A stretch of 64,000 nt of DNA from Opisthorchis felineus. Lineage: Eukaryota > Platyhelminthes > Trematoda > Opisthorchiida > Opisthorchiidae. The DNA lies in assembly GCA_004794785.1 (NCBI GenBank), contig SJOL01007625.1:62001-126000 (forward strand). The letters are read 5' to 3'. The translations under genes were made by a program, and so were the position numbers. The stretch's first letter is position 1. Each line of letters begins with the position of its first letter. Of this stretch, positions 13,341-24,765 are shown piece after piece. Below the pieces are notes generated by a model. The model did not search any database. It was given only the letters and a program-made list of their open reading frames with translations, and was not told where the DNA came from.

Positions 13341-14100
13341 GTAGCTGTTTCCCGTCAAACACTGACGTACCCGAGGAGGGAACAGCTCCCACGGTTCCCC
13401 ATGCAATTGTGCGTGTGATCAACGAAGGTGCCTATGTGCTCCCAGCCATGACGGAACATTGACTGAATGGCAGGAAAACTGCGCTGAATGCCTGGAGTTT
13501 GTAGAGGCCCGAATTTCTGCTGGAATGAGAAAGATCGTTCTAGAAGTATCACTGACACTCTATATGTGGTTTGGCGAGCAGTTCACTGTGATAAGTCCTC
13601 CCCACAAGGAGGTACCGACTTTGGGTTCGCTCTCCACGACAGTCAATTTCAGTCAAATTAAGTAATAAAAAATTGTCCCTTGAGTTGAACTCTTGGAAGA
13701 GCGATTTTCCAGGATTTATTGTTGACACACTCCATCTCAGTATTTCATCACTCAAGAGGTGTCCGACATTACTGCTTTAACTGTCGATTAGCGACACTTC
13801 TGTATCCTACAACCATGCAGCGTACAGTGGCAGTACTGAAGTACCTAGTTTCAGTCCTCGTACTCTGCGGACAGCCACATCTACCACACTGTTTGTTCCC
13901 ACGGTTTGTTGAGATAGTGCTCAGTTCCGAGCTAGTTGTCATTTTCGGGGAAATACATTCGTCCTACGCACGAAACGGTTGTTGCTAAGATATGCTAAGA
14001 ACAGCACGGTCCAAACTTGGCTCGTGTTCTTTTCATAGGCATGCATAGAATGATACGGAGTTGAGTCCCGGATTCAGGCGAATTCTTTGTGCAATACAAA

Positions 14101-14403
14101 GTCGCTCTAAATAACCATACATCACGTCCATTAGACGGATGTCACAAGCCGGCCACGGATTATACTGAAACATGCAATGGTTGGTCAGAATGCGAGCCAA
14201 TCACGGTAGAGTATTTTAGCTCGGCTGTTAAGAATTCTAGCGGGACCCCATGGAAAATTTCAAATACGGTTGTAATCATTCTTCGTTTGTCTCCATAAAC
14301 GGTGGCTTCCAGCTATTGTACCGAACGAGGAAGTCAAGAGCAGACATAGGGGTTGCAACACAATTTACAAGATGCAACACTTCGACAATAAAATGCCTCA
14401 TTT
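14101..14403 (+). repeat. Dispersed 0.3-kb repeat, copy B
   Basis: Direct-orientation relative of 10528-10860, with the same ordered landmarks over the whole length. The sequences just outside the two copies do not align, so the ends near CGCTCTAA and near 14400 are probably close to the true element boundaries. Confidence 0.65.
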
Positions 14404-16399
14404 CCTGGAGATTTGAAGGCTTTTTAAATACACTCTCCAGATAAAACGACGGCAAAGAAAATTTCTTGATGGGACAGAATGAGAGATCATACTGGCAATT
14501 CTATGGGTCTGCCATGGACGCTCCACTAACCTGTGAGTTTTGTTCTTTCGGGAAAATACGAAGGTATCCCGTACCGTAAGTACGTGATTTATCATGCTAG
14601 AATACTAATGACTACCCCAAAAAAGTGATAGCAAAGAGGGTAGGAAAGCGCCTACCAGCGTGAGGAGAGAGGAAGACGTCAAAGGTGCAACTGCTGGGCA
14701 TCTGTTTGTACCAAATCACTGTAGCAAACTAGAATCGGCTTTCCGGAGCACCTTAGCGCAAATTCACTGGCATCAAACGGAGAATATTAAGCACTGCTGG
14801 GGTCCCTGCCATCCTCTTTTACACTTCTAGTCTATGTGTGTAAGCAATTTTGCCGAAACCTATTGTTACTCTGGCGTCTGCACGAGATAGACTTGTAAGA
14901 ACTATGACTATTCGCACTTCAATTCCACGTGCAATTTCCCGCACACCATTTAATCTTCAATTCAAATTCGATTCAATTCCGGAGGGCACAGAACCGTCGC
15001 CAAAGGGTTTCGGATATTGAGGATTATCTGGGTGCCGATGGACCAACTTGGCAATCCGGTCAAACAGCCGGGAAACATGTTCGTTCCAAGCTTGAAAGCG
15101 ATAAAATTGCATCGATAATTAGCACAACCAGCCAGTACTTGATCCACATACAACTCAGTGTGTACCCCAAGAAGCTCTCCATTTAGCGAGGACAATAGAT
15201 GCACTCTCACCATACCGTTGTATCCGAGACATTTAAATGCTTTTACCCCGTGCTTTTTTTCCACACCCTTGAACTCCCTTGGTCAAACCTAATCCAAGGC
15301 CCCCGCACACAGCACTGTTTCTTCTCCATTGTCTTCCTCCGAAGGTTTTCCAGTGATGAGCAATGGCGTTACCATGTAATTTTCAGGGCACTTCTTACTC
15401 TCTCCGATCTATACCTTTATGACTGCACAGCTGATGTGAACTTAGCTAAACAAAATTTTCGCCAGCCACTGCGCCCCTTGTGGTCGAATGAGATATTTTG
15501 CACAACCTTGTACTCATGAGTAGTAAGAAAATAATAATTTTGTGAAGTCGGCAGCCGCAGCGGATAGAATTGTATCCTGGGTGATCAAGACTCAAAATTG
15601 CTGGATCCAGTAACACGTCAAACTTAGTTCCCCAAATGCACAAACATGTGTCTGGACATGTGGCCAAGGTGCTACGATGTGAAACTAAATCCAACAACCA
15701 CGTGTCCGTGCACTCCACCCACCTGAATGCCGCGATAAAGACAAAGGACCTCACGCGACTGGGGTTTTCGGCAACCAACCATATTTATCGTGATTTTCCC
15801 TTAACTCAAAAACACATGTAAAAGAGTATTGGATAGTACAAAAGTGCACAGAACCTGAAGGTTGAACATACTTTTATGTAGCCCTGGGACAATCGTGAAT
15901 AAGACAGCTGCCGACCAGAAAAGTCCTCTCTGAGGATTGCCTCTTCGGCAAATGTCCCCAGATAGTTACCAATAGTTTTCGCTTAATCATTTTGAAAGAG
16001 AATGGTAGCCTGTTTCATTTGAGTGCTTGGGTATTTTAGCGGATTTGTAAGCAGCTATTCTGGTAACGAAATAGCAGCTCTTTTCAAACATATCCTTTTA
16101 GTCGTCTGGGTGTGTGAGCAAGGTATGCATTGTTTATGGCAACATTAAAAGGCCTGGCGCGTGAGTCCAACTAAAGGACCTAAGCCACCGGTCGCACTCA
16201 TCTCATCTAGTTCCAAAAGTTCTTACAGAATTTCGCTATTGCAATTTATCGAAAACAAAGGACGGGGTGTATCCGACGATAGACAACTTATTAAGATGTG
16301 TAGTTTCAGTCATTTGAGTCGTTTGAGTCATTCGAGTCCCTAGTTAACTGTGTTCTCCTCAAAAACAACCTTAACAGGTCTTGAGCGACTGAACCTCGG
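14404..16399. other. No gene recognised; short tandem repeat at 16311-16338
   Basis: Open frames of 85-110 codons exist on both strands between 14929 and 15821, but they overlap each other and carry no motif. Just before the PLE relic there are three 9-base tandem units of the form CATTTGAGT (16311-16338). Confidence 0.45.
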
Positions 16400-16620
16400 A
16401 CCACAGAAAATATGCCTCCTGAATTCACAAAAACACTATCATCTAGGTTCCTTTGTCAAATTATCTTACCTCATAAATTTTCCAAAGAACGATGGTGTTT
16501 GAAAATTGCTCGGGCATAGCACAGGCCCATGGATTGCCCCATAGAGTGGACATGAAGCTTTAGTATGCCTTGCTCGATGAACTACTTCCCAGCATCAAAC
16601 ATGCACTGGGTGTACACTCT
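16400..16620 (-). pseudogene. Possible Penelope-like reverse transcriptase relic
   Basis: On the minus strand 16542-16525 reads MGQSMG, in the context HVHSMGQSMGLCYARAIF, resembling the PLE motif VAMGSPLGPxLANxF. About 32 codons further, at 16446-16438 and in another frame, is NLDDSVFV, resembling YVDDTFV. The spacing matches that of the clear PLE copy near 4 kb (about 35 codons). Stops and at least one frameshift separate the two. The match is short and decayed, so I treat it as probable rather than certain; a translated search against PLE proteins would decide. Confidence 0.4.
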
Positions 16621-19002
16621 AGGGCGGATTATAAACTTATAATGTTATGCTAGGATGGCACATCATTTTTCCTGATTTGAAGGTAAAACCTTATGGTTTA
16701 CAATGGAAAAAACTCTTTCCAGTGTCCCAGTTCCTGTGATACATCAGTAAACAAGTCTGCCTTGCACGTCATGCTGAAGTTTTTTACTGTACCAACTGAT
16801 CAATAACTAACAAATTCACCCGTTGTCCTATGCTGCACTTCTACATACCCCTGAACCTGCTGGTACCCTCGCGATTGGCTACAATATCAGGGTTTTACCG
16901 ACAACAAAGCGGTAAATTCTTAGTGGAGTTAACTGGTAATTTGTTGCTGTGATTTGCTGCCCTAGAGGTTGAAGAAAACAACAGTCTGAAAATGTCTACG
17001 ATGTCTCCCATGGTTACATACGTTTAACATGACACGATGACCAAACTACTGGGATAATTTGTGTGGAACATGAGTAACAGTTATTTAGCAGCAGCGTGTA
17101 AATGAAATATTGTTCTAGCCGTAAACGAGACGGAATGTAAACCCATATTCACATCCATACGATTCAAAAGCCACTCACACAACGTAAGTCGCTTCTCCAA
17201 ATCACCACCACCCAGATACTCCAACCGGAGTTTGGCAAACTGACGATACTCACTTTCTTACAAAAATTTTTGAACGCCATGCGAGGGGATGTGGCATTAC
17301 CGAGCGATCCTTCGTACATTATCCTGTGATCCCGCTCCGAACTCTCGAATTACTGAGAAAGTCTAGAATTCACCCGTTGATATACGAGTCCTCTCAGGTC
17401 TAATCCTACGGACTTAATCCCACAGTCTCAGCAAGTATCCGTCTGAAAGCCGAATATTAGCGTTCAGAGTGTTGAATCAATGTTCAGTAGCCTCTGCGTT
17501 GTATCCATGCTCACGATAGTACGGGACACTAATCAAGAGTTAATCGATAACTCATTGCTCTGTTTCCGTATGAATGCTCGAAGCGATCAGTCGTAAGTGC
17601 CCGTAGTCCGTCATTGTGAGAATGGACACAACAGCAACATATCCGCCCAACGTGATACACTTTCCCAGCTGAAAGTCGGCTGGACCTGCCTACCCAGGTA
17701 TTAATTTGGAGAGACACTGGAATGTCCCGCCTCATTCCTGATACCTTAACACCTCCGTTAACCTCATTGAGTAAGCCACGTCCACAATCCACCAGTTTAG
17801 CCACCTGATTGCGTGAACACTTAACGTTGGGAAGAGATTGGCATTGAATGCAAGTACATGCGTGTTCCGGTCAGCGGTGGTCCGAAAACTGACATAATTG
17901 TTCGAGTTTTGTTGGCACCATTCGGCAGATGGACTCTGCTCACTAATCCACTTGTGGGAGTTAGACATCCGTTTCACATCCCATAGCTGTGGATTAAATC
18001 GGATATCTTCACTGACCTCTCTTCTGGCTAGGGAAGCTACTACTTATGAAAATATTTTCCACCCACGAGGTAATAACGTGAGCTGTGTTTTCAATCCTTT
18101 CGTGAGCAGTCTCGAATATGAAGGGGCTATTCAGAAAAGGTGTGCTGTATGTAGAAATACCTCTTCGCATGTGGTACCGTTTTTTAGCATCAGTTGTAGC
18201 CCCGAAGCAAATGTGACCACCTATGACAAATAGATTCATCACTGCCTCGTTGTGCTACACTCCAGGCACTGAGTTGAATGTGCACTTCCCCTCGCAGGTA
18301 GAATAACTTTTACTCTGTAGTTTGATAAGCAAATTAACACCACCGGTACTATCAGCACTTCTTCGGCTTTTGGCTAAACTTCGTCGTTATCACAGTGTTT
18401 GCGAGCGAATTGATTCTGTCCGCTTCCATCGGTGTGGTACGTCCCAATCACTGAGGGTTTGTACTTCATATCATAGGCTTCTAAAACTGTTTCTGTTGAA
18501 GTACTTCTGGAATTAAACCACGAATCATAGTAGTATGCTAGTTCTCAAAACCAAAATGTTTGTAAATACCTGAATCTTCTCGCGGAATGACGCATTATAC
18601 CCTCAATGGCCAGTTACGATTAAAGCTTTGGGAGCTTATTTGTGACACCGGTGAACTTGGCAAACTTCTCCCACACATAAGTTAGTGTCATGCTGTGCAT
18701 CATGTATTTCAATTTTCAGATAACGCAACAGTAGTTTACTGTTTGACGTGTAATAATTGTCAGGTGAAGTATATACGCAAAGGATCAGCGCGATGCCAAG
18801 CGAAAGAAGGCCGATAGATACAACGGTCTCTTAGTGAATTAGTCTAAAAGTCATCATATATGGTGATTCGGTAGAATTTGTCAGTTCCACTGCTGTCCTC
18901 CCAGACTGAAAGCCATGCAATCGTCGAGCAGACCAACTAAATGTAACCAGTTACACTGTAGTGCCTTATGTAGAGGCCCAGATAGAACAAAAACTCACGA
19001 CT
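16621..19002. other. No gene recognised
   Basis: No supported exon or repeat. The two overlapping opposite-strand frames at 17732-18242 contain no known domain. Confidence 0.45.
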
Positions 19003-19095
19003 GACGAAATGGACTCATTTACAAACTGCGAGAGACTCAGCTGAATCTTTCGTTTGTGATATGCTTCGATCGAATGTGCTGCACAAACAGTATCC
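19003..19095 (+). repeat. Hammerhead-repeat family, internal fragment (forward)
   Basis: Contains ACTCATTTACAAACT, GAGACTCAGCTGAATC and TGTGCTGCACAAA in the family order. It lacks the part that carries the ribozyme core. Forward here means that the ribozyme strand of a complete copy would be the minus strand. Confidence 0.55.
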
Positions 19096-19289
19096 TAAAC
19101 AAGTAATTTAATTGAGTTTGTCACCAAAACCTGTGTACTTTGCAAGTGAGTGTGTTCTGTCAGTTGCGTACAAGTTGGTGTGAAAGTGAAACTTGAGGTT
19201 GCTTAAAATTACTTGACGAGCCACGAGAAAACTTATGAATCATGTGTGAATCGTGGAAAAATTCACGAGTCTTCCGTCAGGACCCCTTA

Positions 19290-20185
19290 GAAGGCGGGCG
19301 TCCAGCCAGGAGGAGGATTCTTCCCCAAGGTCTTGATGGTTGTTGCTGGTCCTACAGGATATCGCTTCAGATTGTTTAAAACATTTCTGTCACATTATCA
19401 AGTCCCTTGATTACCTCGTTTTTCTCGAGACCTTCATGTTATAAAATCGCTGTGTCGTCGGCGAATCTTTTCCTTAAATCATTATGTACAAAACACTCTT
19501 TACCCCACGAAATTTTGTTGCGTGTAAATCGTTTTTGCTCGACAAATGGGATCCATGAACTAAAGTACTGCCATCAAATATAACGGATTTCTTGCGGCCA
19601 AAATCCGCATTGTCACTGACGGACTGGGAAATGAAGTACACCGAGAGGGTGCTTTCGTAAAGAAAATGTTCCTCATGGCGAACAGAAACTGTCCTGTTTT
19701 GTGAGCGGTAGCATGCCTTCATGAAGAAGCCCCAGGCAAAACCGTTTGTTGCGTATAAGTCGAAGGAACGGCGTCGATGTCGCATAGTGCTAGGCAGTGG
19801 GCATACGACTTGTTGGAGTGGCTCTGTCGATGCACTGCACCAGTTTAAATCTGTCAGGGAGACCCTCTGCAGTCATTAGTAGCTGGTAATCAACAACAAT
19901 CAAGCTTGCACATTTCCATTCAATGTACCCAGAAATTACGGTATCGTATAACGGCAATACCATTCCAGTAGGTTCGAGGTGGAAGGGACGGTGGTTACAA
20001 GCTTCTTTTCTCAAGGGTATGTGTAAAGAAAAATGAACAGGTTTCTCTCCGATTCTCCAAATCTCACGCAGCATGATGTCCCATATTTTTGTACTCAACC
20101 AAGACAGCAGCTTGCGTAGACCAAAACTCTTTTCTCCGCTTTGAGTGCGTGCCTGGAATAATCCTATGACAAAAGGAAAAGACAA
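19290..20185 (-). pseudogene. LINE (non-LTR retrotransposon) reverse-transcriptase relic
   Basis: Two nearly abutting minus-strand frames (20185-19790 and 19785-19474) plus a third short frame together look like one decayed RT domain. Near 19997-19971 the sequence reads NHRPFHLEP, like the LINE motif NYRPISLTS, preceded by a stretch resembling the IPLxKKGD block. Near 19725 FDLYATNGFAW resembles motif A (FxDFxKAFD). Around 19490-19446, after a frameshift, RFADDTAIL matches the catalytic (Y/F)ADDTA(L/I) motif, followed by a GLDNVTEMF stretch resembling the usual DLxxLxxW. The roughly 175-codon spacing from NHRPFHL to FADD is normal for LINEs. I cannot place the clade (RTE- or CR1-like). Confidence 0.55.
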
Positions 20186-20929
20186 GTGCGTTCATGGCCG
20201 TTAGGCCTACTAACAGCAAATCCCACGTAGACGTGACGAGCAGTGACATGGAACTTGCATTACTCTTATGAGACCGGAAAGTTTATGGCACTAGAAGGAA
20301 TCTAAGCCGAGAAATGAAGACGGTATGGGGCAGAATAATTTTTGAACGGGTATCAGGTGATGCGACAAATAGTCAGCAGTTTTCGCTCGTTTGCTCAACG
20401 AATAATCCATCTGCGAGAAGCAGGTGTCACCAAATGCCGGGAATTAAACTACTGATCAATATACATAAAGTTCGTTTTTAGTCCATTCTGGCTGATACGT
20501 TATTTTGCTTTTGGTAAAGCACATTAATTCGTTTAATTTACCCATATCCACTGGAATTTTGGGGAAGAAGTTGTAACTACGGGCTTAAAAACTCCAAAAG
20601 ACTACGTTTCCATGGGAAATAAGCTGCCGAATGGCACCGAAGTTGTGTGCTGTTTGAAAGGGGGCATTCTACATAAGTTTTTTCATTGACATAGTAAAAC
20701 AGACTCAAAGTATTTGAAAAATCCTCTCGAATGAAACTTCACCTAAGCGACATTCCTACCGAATCCTGACAGATGTAATGCTAACCAATCACTAATGCCA
20801 TTTAACCAGCATCAGGTAAAAACACTCACATGGTTCCAAACAGATGTCTCGAATCTACGATCCATTAGCGAAGTTTGCAGTATAAGGATTCCTTATCAGT
20901 GGTTACAGTGTCTACAATGTTTTATCCAA

Positions 20930-21140
20930 CACTACTCACAAGGTGGATGAAACCTCCGGACAGGCCATTAGCTGTTTCACCCTTCTTCAGGCTCATCAGG
21001 TTGGCCTAGTCCCAGCAGCTGTATTCCCTAGCTGAACACTAATTGTACATATGTCGTGATAAACACTCATTTGTGAAGTAACTGGATGTTGAAGGGGGAC
21101 CCAGCTGAATGTCACTTGAATATCCCGGTTATAGTGCTAT
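20930..21140 (+). repeat. Hammerhead-repeat family, decayed copy (forward)
   Basis: Starts with ACTACTCACAAGG and continues in family order to a CCCAGCTGAAT block. The minus strand at about 20999-20974 keeps CTGATGA, a weak stem II and GAAAC, but the helix III and cleavage-site bases no longer fit, so the ribozyme is probably inactive. Confidence 0.6.
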
Positions 21141-21327
21141 AATAAATAGTATAATAAATGTATTGTCACTAAAAAAGACGACTGTAAGTGTAATCTTATT
21201 TTGAAATACTTGGGTGCCATTCGGCTTTCTTGCTGACACCATCCAGTTAGAGTGATTTCTTATTTTGCGATAAACAACGGGACCCGTCTGGAGAGATGAG
21301 TACTATGAAAAAAGTATGTTATTTCTA

Positions 21328-21549
21328 CAAATACCCTCACTTGTATACCGATTCGGTTTTCACCGGAGACACCTGAATCGTAGCTGAACCTCTTGTTTAA
21401 TGAATTTGGGTACAATTAGAACATAATTTTGACGTAAACTCGGGGACTGTGCCTACCTGCTTAGCCCCAAGAAGGGCGAAAGTGGTGGTGGGTTTAAAGG
21501 GTTTTCCGGCAGCCCTATGAGTAGTGTGTTACGTCTGTACAATGTTATG
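21328..21549. repeat. Hammerhead-repeat family, head-to-head composite
   Basis: The first 75 bases are the forward internal part (AAATACCCTCAC ... TGAATCGTAGCTGAACC). They switch without a spacer to the reverse orientation, running through AAGAAGGGCGAAAG to CCTATGAGTAGTGTGTTACG. In the plus-strand ribozyme core CTGATGA is replaced by CTGCTTA and the cleavage triplet is GTG, so it should be inactive. Confidence 0.7.
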
Positions 21550-22991
21550 TCTACTTTCACAGGACACGGCTAGTTAAGTCGAACCATCATCAAAAGTCGC
21601 ATGTTTTCGGCAGTACAACAGGCCTATCCTAAGTAGCTAACTAATTTCGAAATGTCAGTCTTCCGAGAGGAAATCAAGAAGGCTGGATTATTGAATGACC
21701 ATTATTGAATTACCATCCAGTAGTGGCTCTGTCGAACTCATTTTGGAGCAGCTGGAAATGGGGCTTCAGGGACAAAACAATTTGATCTGTAGTTTATTCA
21801 GGGTTCCTAGATAAGCTCTTCCTAGTTGAACGGCAACTGCAAAGTAAAGACCTATAAAAATCAGTGTGTGGAGAGGAAACTTGAGGGATTTTTTTCAACA
21901 CAAATAATGCATGAATTTCAGTGGCTGCTTCAAAAACGATTTCGGAATAGGAGCTAAACGGAGGAAATTCGATGGTTTGAACCCGGGCTATCATTAGAAC
22001 GTTTTTATTTTCAATGAAATTATCAAATCCATGGAAAGTCTAGCTAGGGGAAAGTTGGTATCTCATGCGCTGAAAAATTGTGCTTTGCGCGTTTAGCTAC
22101 TTAACAATGAACAAACCTTTTCGACGAGGGTTTGTTTGCAGTCTCCTTCCACGATACCATACTGGAATGCCACCGGTAGAGGAATTAGTGGTTGCAACGA
22201 CTACTAACCTAGTCCTGCAGTTCATCCACATGTTCAAAGCAAAGAAGTAATTCCACCTGCCTAAATTAACCAATGACTATGTGTTCATTTTAAGTTCCTT
22301 TATGAAGGTGTGCATTGTGAGTATGGCAGCCAAGCTCCATGAGTGAAGTTTCTATTTTGATATATGTGCTGCTATTTATCTTCCGACCGGCGGAGCTGCG
22401 TTGAAAAGATGGACGTCTCCTGCACTGCTATCGTACTCCACAGATAAAGTCCTAGGTGCAGCTTGAAATTTTTCTCAATCACCTGACGATCCTGGCATGT
22501 CATCGCAGAGGACAACCCTCGATGGCTTGGAACACCAACAGTGACGCAGCTTTTCCGGCTTTCTGACGACAGACAGTTTGCAAGCTTGCAAGGGCTAAGA
22601 GTAAAAGATTAGTATGGCATACTAAAGCGGAACAAAGAATCAAGCGTCATCTTGCATCGTACAGAAGATGGACGAGACTGTGAAAACTTGCTCAGTTTCC
22701 AGATTGTCGAAAAAAATCCAGCTACCTTGGAAGAGATTCGGTGATGCGGACACCAGTTGAATATGGACTTATGAGCAGTCGCTGCCATCCCTTCAGAATG
22801 AATGGAAACAAAGTTCTCATGACTCTACATAGAGCAGAAGCAGTTGTCAAAGAGATCCTCTTAATGGCAAACTTCCCTCAGTACAGTTTGACGGAACATT
22901 CTCCGAACATTAACCGAGAGCAGTGTGTGTCGCTTAACATCTAACTGTGAGCAGTGCTAGGGCGATTAAAAACACCAGCCCTACATGAATT
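21550..22991. other. No gene recognised
   Basis: No supported gene or repeat. The frame at 22741-22944 on the plus strand is open for 67 codons but shows no motif or splice context. Confidence 0.4.
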
Positions 22992-23216
22992 GACGTAATA
23001 CACTACTCATAAGGTTGCCGAAAATTCTTCGACAGCCCACAACCGGTTTCGCCCTTCTTGGGGCTCATCAGGTAGGCGCAGTCCCCGAGTTTCCGTCAAC
23101 CTTATGTTCTACTTGAACCCAAATTGCACGAAATTAGCGAACTACACTCATTTGCGAACAAATTCGGTTTTGCGGGAGACTCACCTGGAACCCAGCTGAA
23201 TCTTGCCCATTTGGTT
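22992..23216 (+). repeat. Hammerhead-repeat family, best-preserved copy (forward)
   Basis: Runs in order through GACGTAATACACTACTCATA, the segment complementary to the ribozyme (23008-23106), a CCGTCAACCTTATGTTCTAC block, TTGCACGAAATTAGCG, the CACTCATTTGCG block and GAGACTCACCTGGAACCCAG. It is the copy closest to the consensus I infer from all members, which suggests relative youth. Confidence 0.85.
23008..23106 (-). ncRNA. Minimal type I hammerhead ribozyme, core intact
   Basis: On the minus strand, 5' to 3': the left arm of helix I (23106-23072), CUGAUGA (23071-23065), a perfect GCCC/GGGC stem II with a CAAGAA loop (23064-23051), GAAA (23050-23047), then CCG and GUU with cleavage predicted between 23041 and 23040, and the right arm of helix I (23040-23008). 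The core-proximal helix I pairs GCCUAC with GUGGGC (six pairs, one U-G). After a small internal loop the arms pair again up to the CAUAAGG/CCUUAUG end. Helix III has only A-U and C-G with a two-base loop, as in the minimal hammerheads known from Penelope-like elements, which are thought to work best as dimers. Every invariant core base is present. Activity is inferred. Confidence 0.75.
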
Positions 23217-23378
23217 GTGTTCTAGATACCTTGAAAGTCGCCATGAAAATAAGAATGAAAGGATAGTTGAATAAGTCAAATTACTCAGCCGATTTGTAGA
23301 TAAGCACAGGATTGCTGCAAAAACAGTTGACCGGGTTCACGTACCGAACACCGCGCTCCAAACCTTAAGGTAAAAACT

Positions 23379-23888
23379 ATGTGCAAAACGAATGCTACAG
23401 CTATCTTTCTAGCTGTCCGCCACTTCACTGAGAACGCACTTCGCCATTCCAGTATCTTCATTAAACTATCTTCGTTACATCTGTTTGGCTTCAATGGAAT
23501 AAAATCCTACAAATTTGAAATTTCAAATGAGCTGGTGAAACGACGCCTAACCGTAGCAGTCAACCACAGAGTTACCTTACTAAAAGTATGCTTATTTCTA
23601 TTTGCAAGCAAACTAAGTAATTCGCAGTTGTATTTCCATAACCGTTCTGCAGGCGAGTGCCTGGTCAGACGTCTACCTGTCTACATACCTACCTACCTAA
23701 AGTTGGGCAATGATGATTGGGGCATTTCGGAAAAGCCTAAAATATCATATCATATCATCATAAAATATCATACATTGCACAAATCTGACGTAATCAACAG
23801 ATTTTGTGTTTTCCTCTCAGAAGCGACAGCAACTAGTCGCGTAACCAATACTTTTTCGGTAGGATTTTGCATCCGCAGATCGCAGTAG
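23379..23888 (+). other. Longest orphan open frame outside the BCL11 exon; product unknown
   Basis: An open frame of about 169 codons lies immediately downstream of a hammerhead repeat. The translation has no recognisable domain. Its last third covers simple sequence (CTAC units near 23675-23699 and ATCAT units near 23735-23770), which argues that the frame is accidental. I see no convincing acceptor or donor pair. It is listed because of its length; I do not call it a gene. Confidence 0.15.
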
Positions 23889-24554
23889 ATGGGAGAATTT
23901 CATGTGTATATAGTTTAGGCATTTCATAGTGAATTATCACCGGATACCTACGACTTCCGTTTTATAGTTTTGGTGACAGTACTAGTGAAGTGCAGTCTGT
24001 GACCAAAAGTGACTGGAGAGTTTCCCCAATGTTGAGAAGCAGGTCTGGTAGATCCTAAAGTAGGTAACAGAAAAGGAAATTGTACAGTCGATTCGTTAAT
24101 ATAGTCCGGTCTTATACGTGGAAAGACGAGCGCTGGAGTACTACATTTGCACTCGTATTAGCGGGTGAATGCAGCGAGTCAGTTGGGTCTTCGGTTTTTT
24201 CATTCCTTCAGAAAGTTACGGTGTTTTGTGTGGATCGATCAGAGTCTCCTAAGGGTCTCGTGCCAATGTTCGATGTGAGGGACTTCTCTTCTAAATAAGA
24301 CTAGCTGAGGTATTCCCACGGGGCCTTCATCGGTTCCCTTCTCCGGTGGCGCTGAAGGGAACAAGCTATGCTAAAATCGGAATGAAAACCCACAATTCGG
24401 TGATTACTTTACTTTTCGAGTCCGTCACTCTGTGTCAAAATGCGCGGAACTGTTTTGCAAAGAGATGACTTGTGGTGAACGGATTGTCAGGGTAATCGAA
24501 GAGAGATGAACTGATTAGGGTGGAACGGTTGGTTATGTCACAACTAAAGAATAT

Positions 24555-24765
24555 CACAAAAGAGAGGTCCAGCTGGAATTCAGTTCACTCTCCCGTCAAA
24601 ACCAAGATGGTGTGCAAATGAGAGTATTTGGTGAATTTCGTACAATTTGGGTACTAGTCGAACATAAGGTTGACGGAAACCCGAGAACTGCGCCCACTTG
24701 ATGAGCCCCAAGGAGGGCGAAAATGGTCGTGGGCGGTCGAAGAATTCTCAACAAACTTGTGACTT
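24555..24765 (-). repeat. Hammerhead-repeat family copy (reverse)
   Basis: Reverse-orientation copy from AGAGGTCCAGCTGG to CTCAACAAACTTGTGAC. The plus-strand ribozyme core at 24694-24733 has TTGATGA instead of CTGATGA, an intact GCCC/GGGC-type stem II, GAAA and GGTC, but helix III has an A.G mismatch. Probably inactive or weak. Confidence 0.8.

Noticed and set aside
15446..15778. Minus-strand 110-codon frame
   Set aside because: No domain, no splice context, and overlapping open frames on the plus strand; treated as noise.
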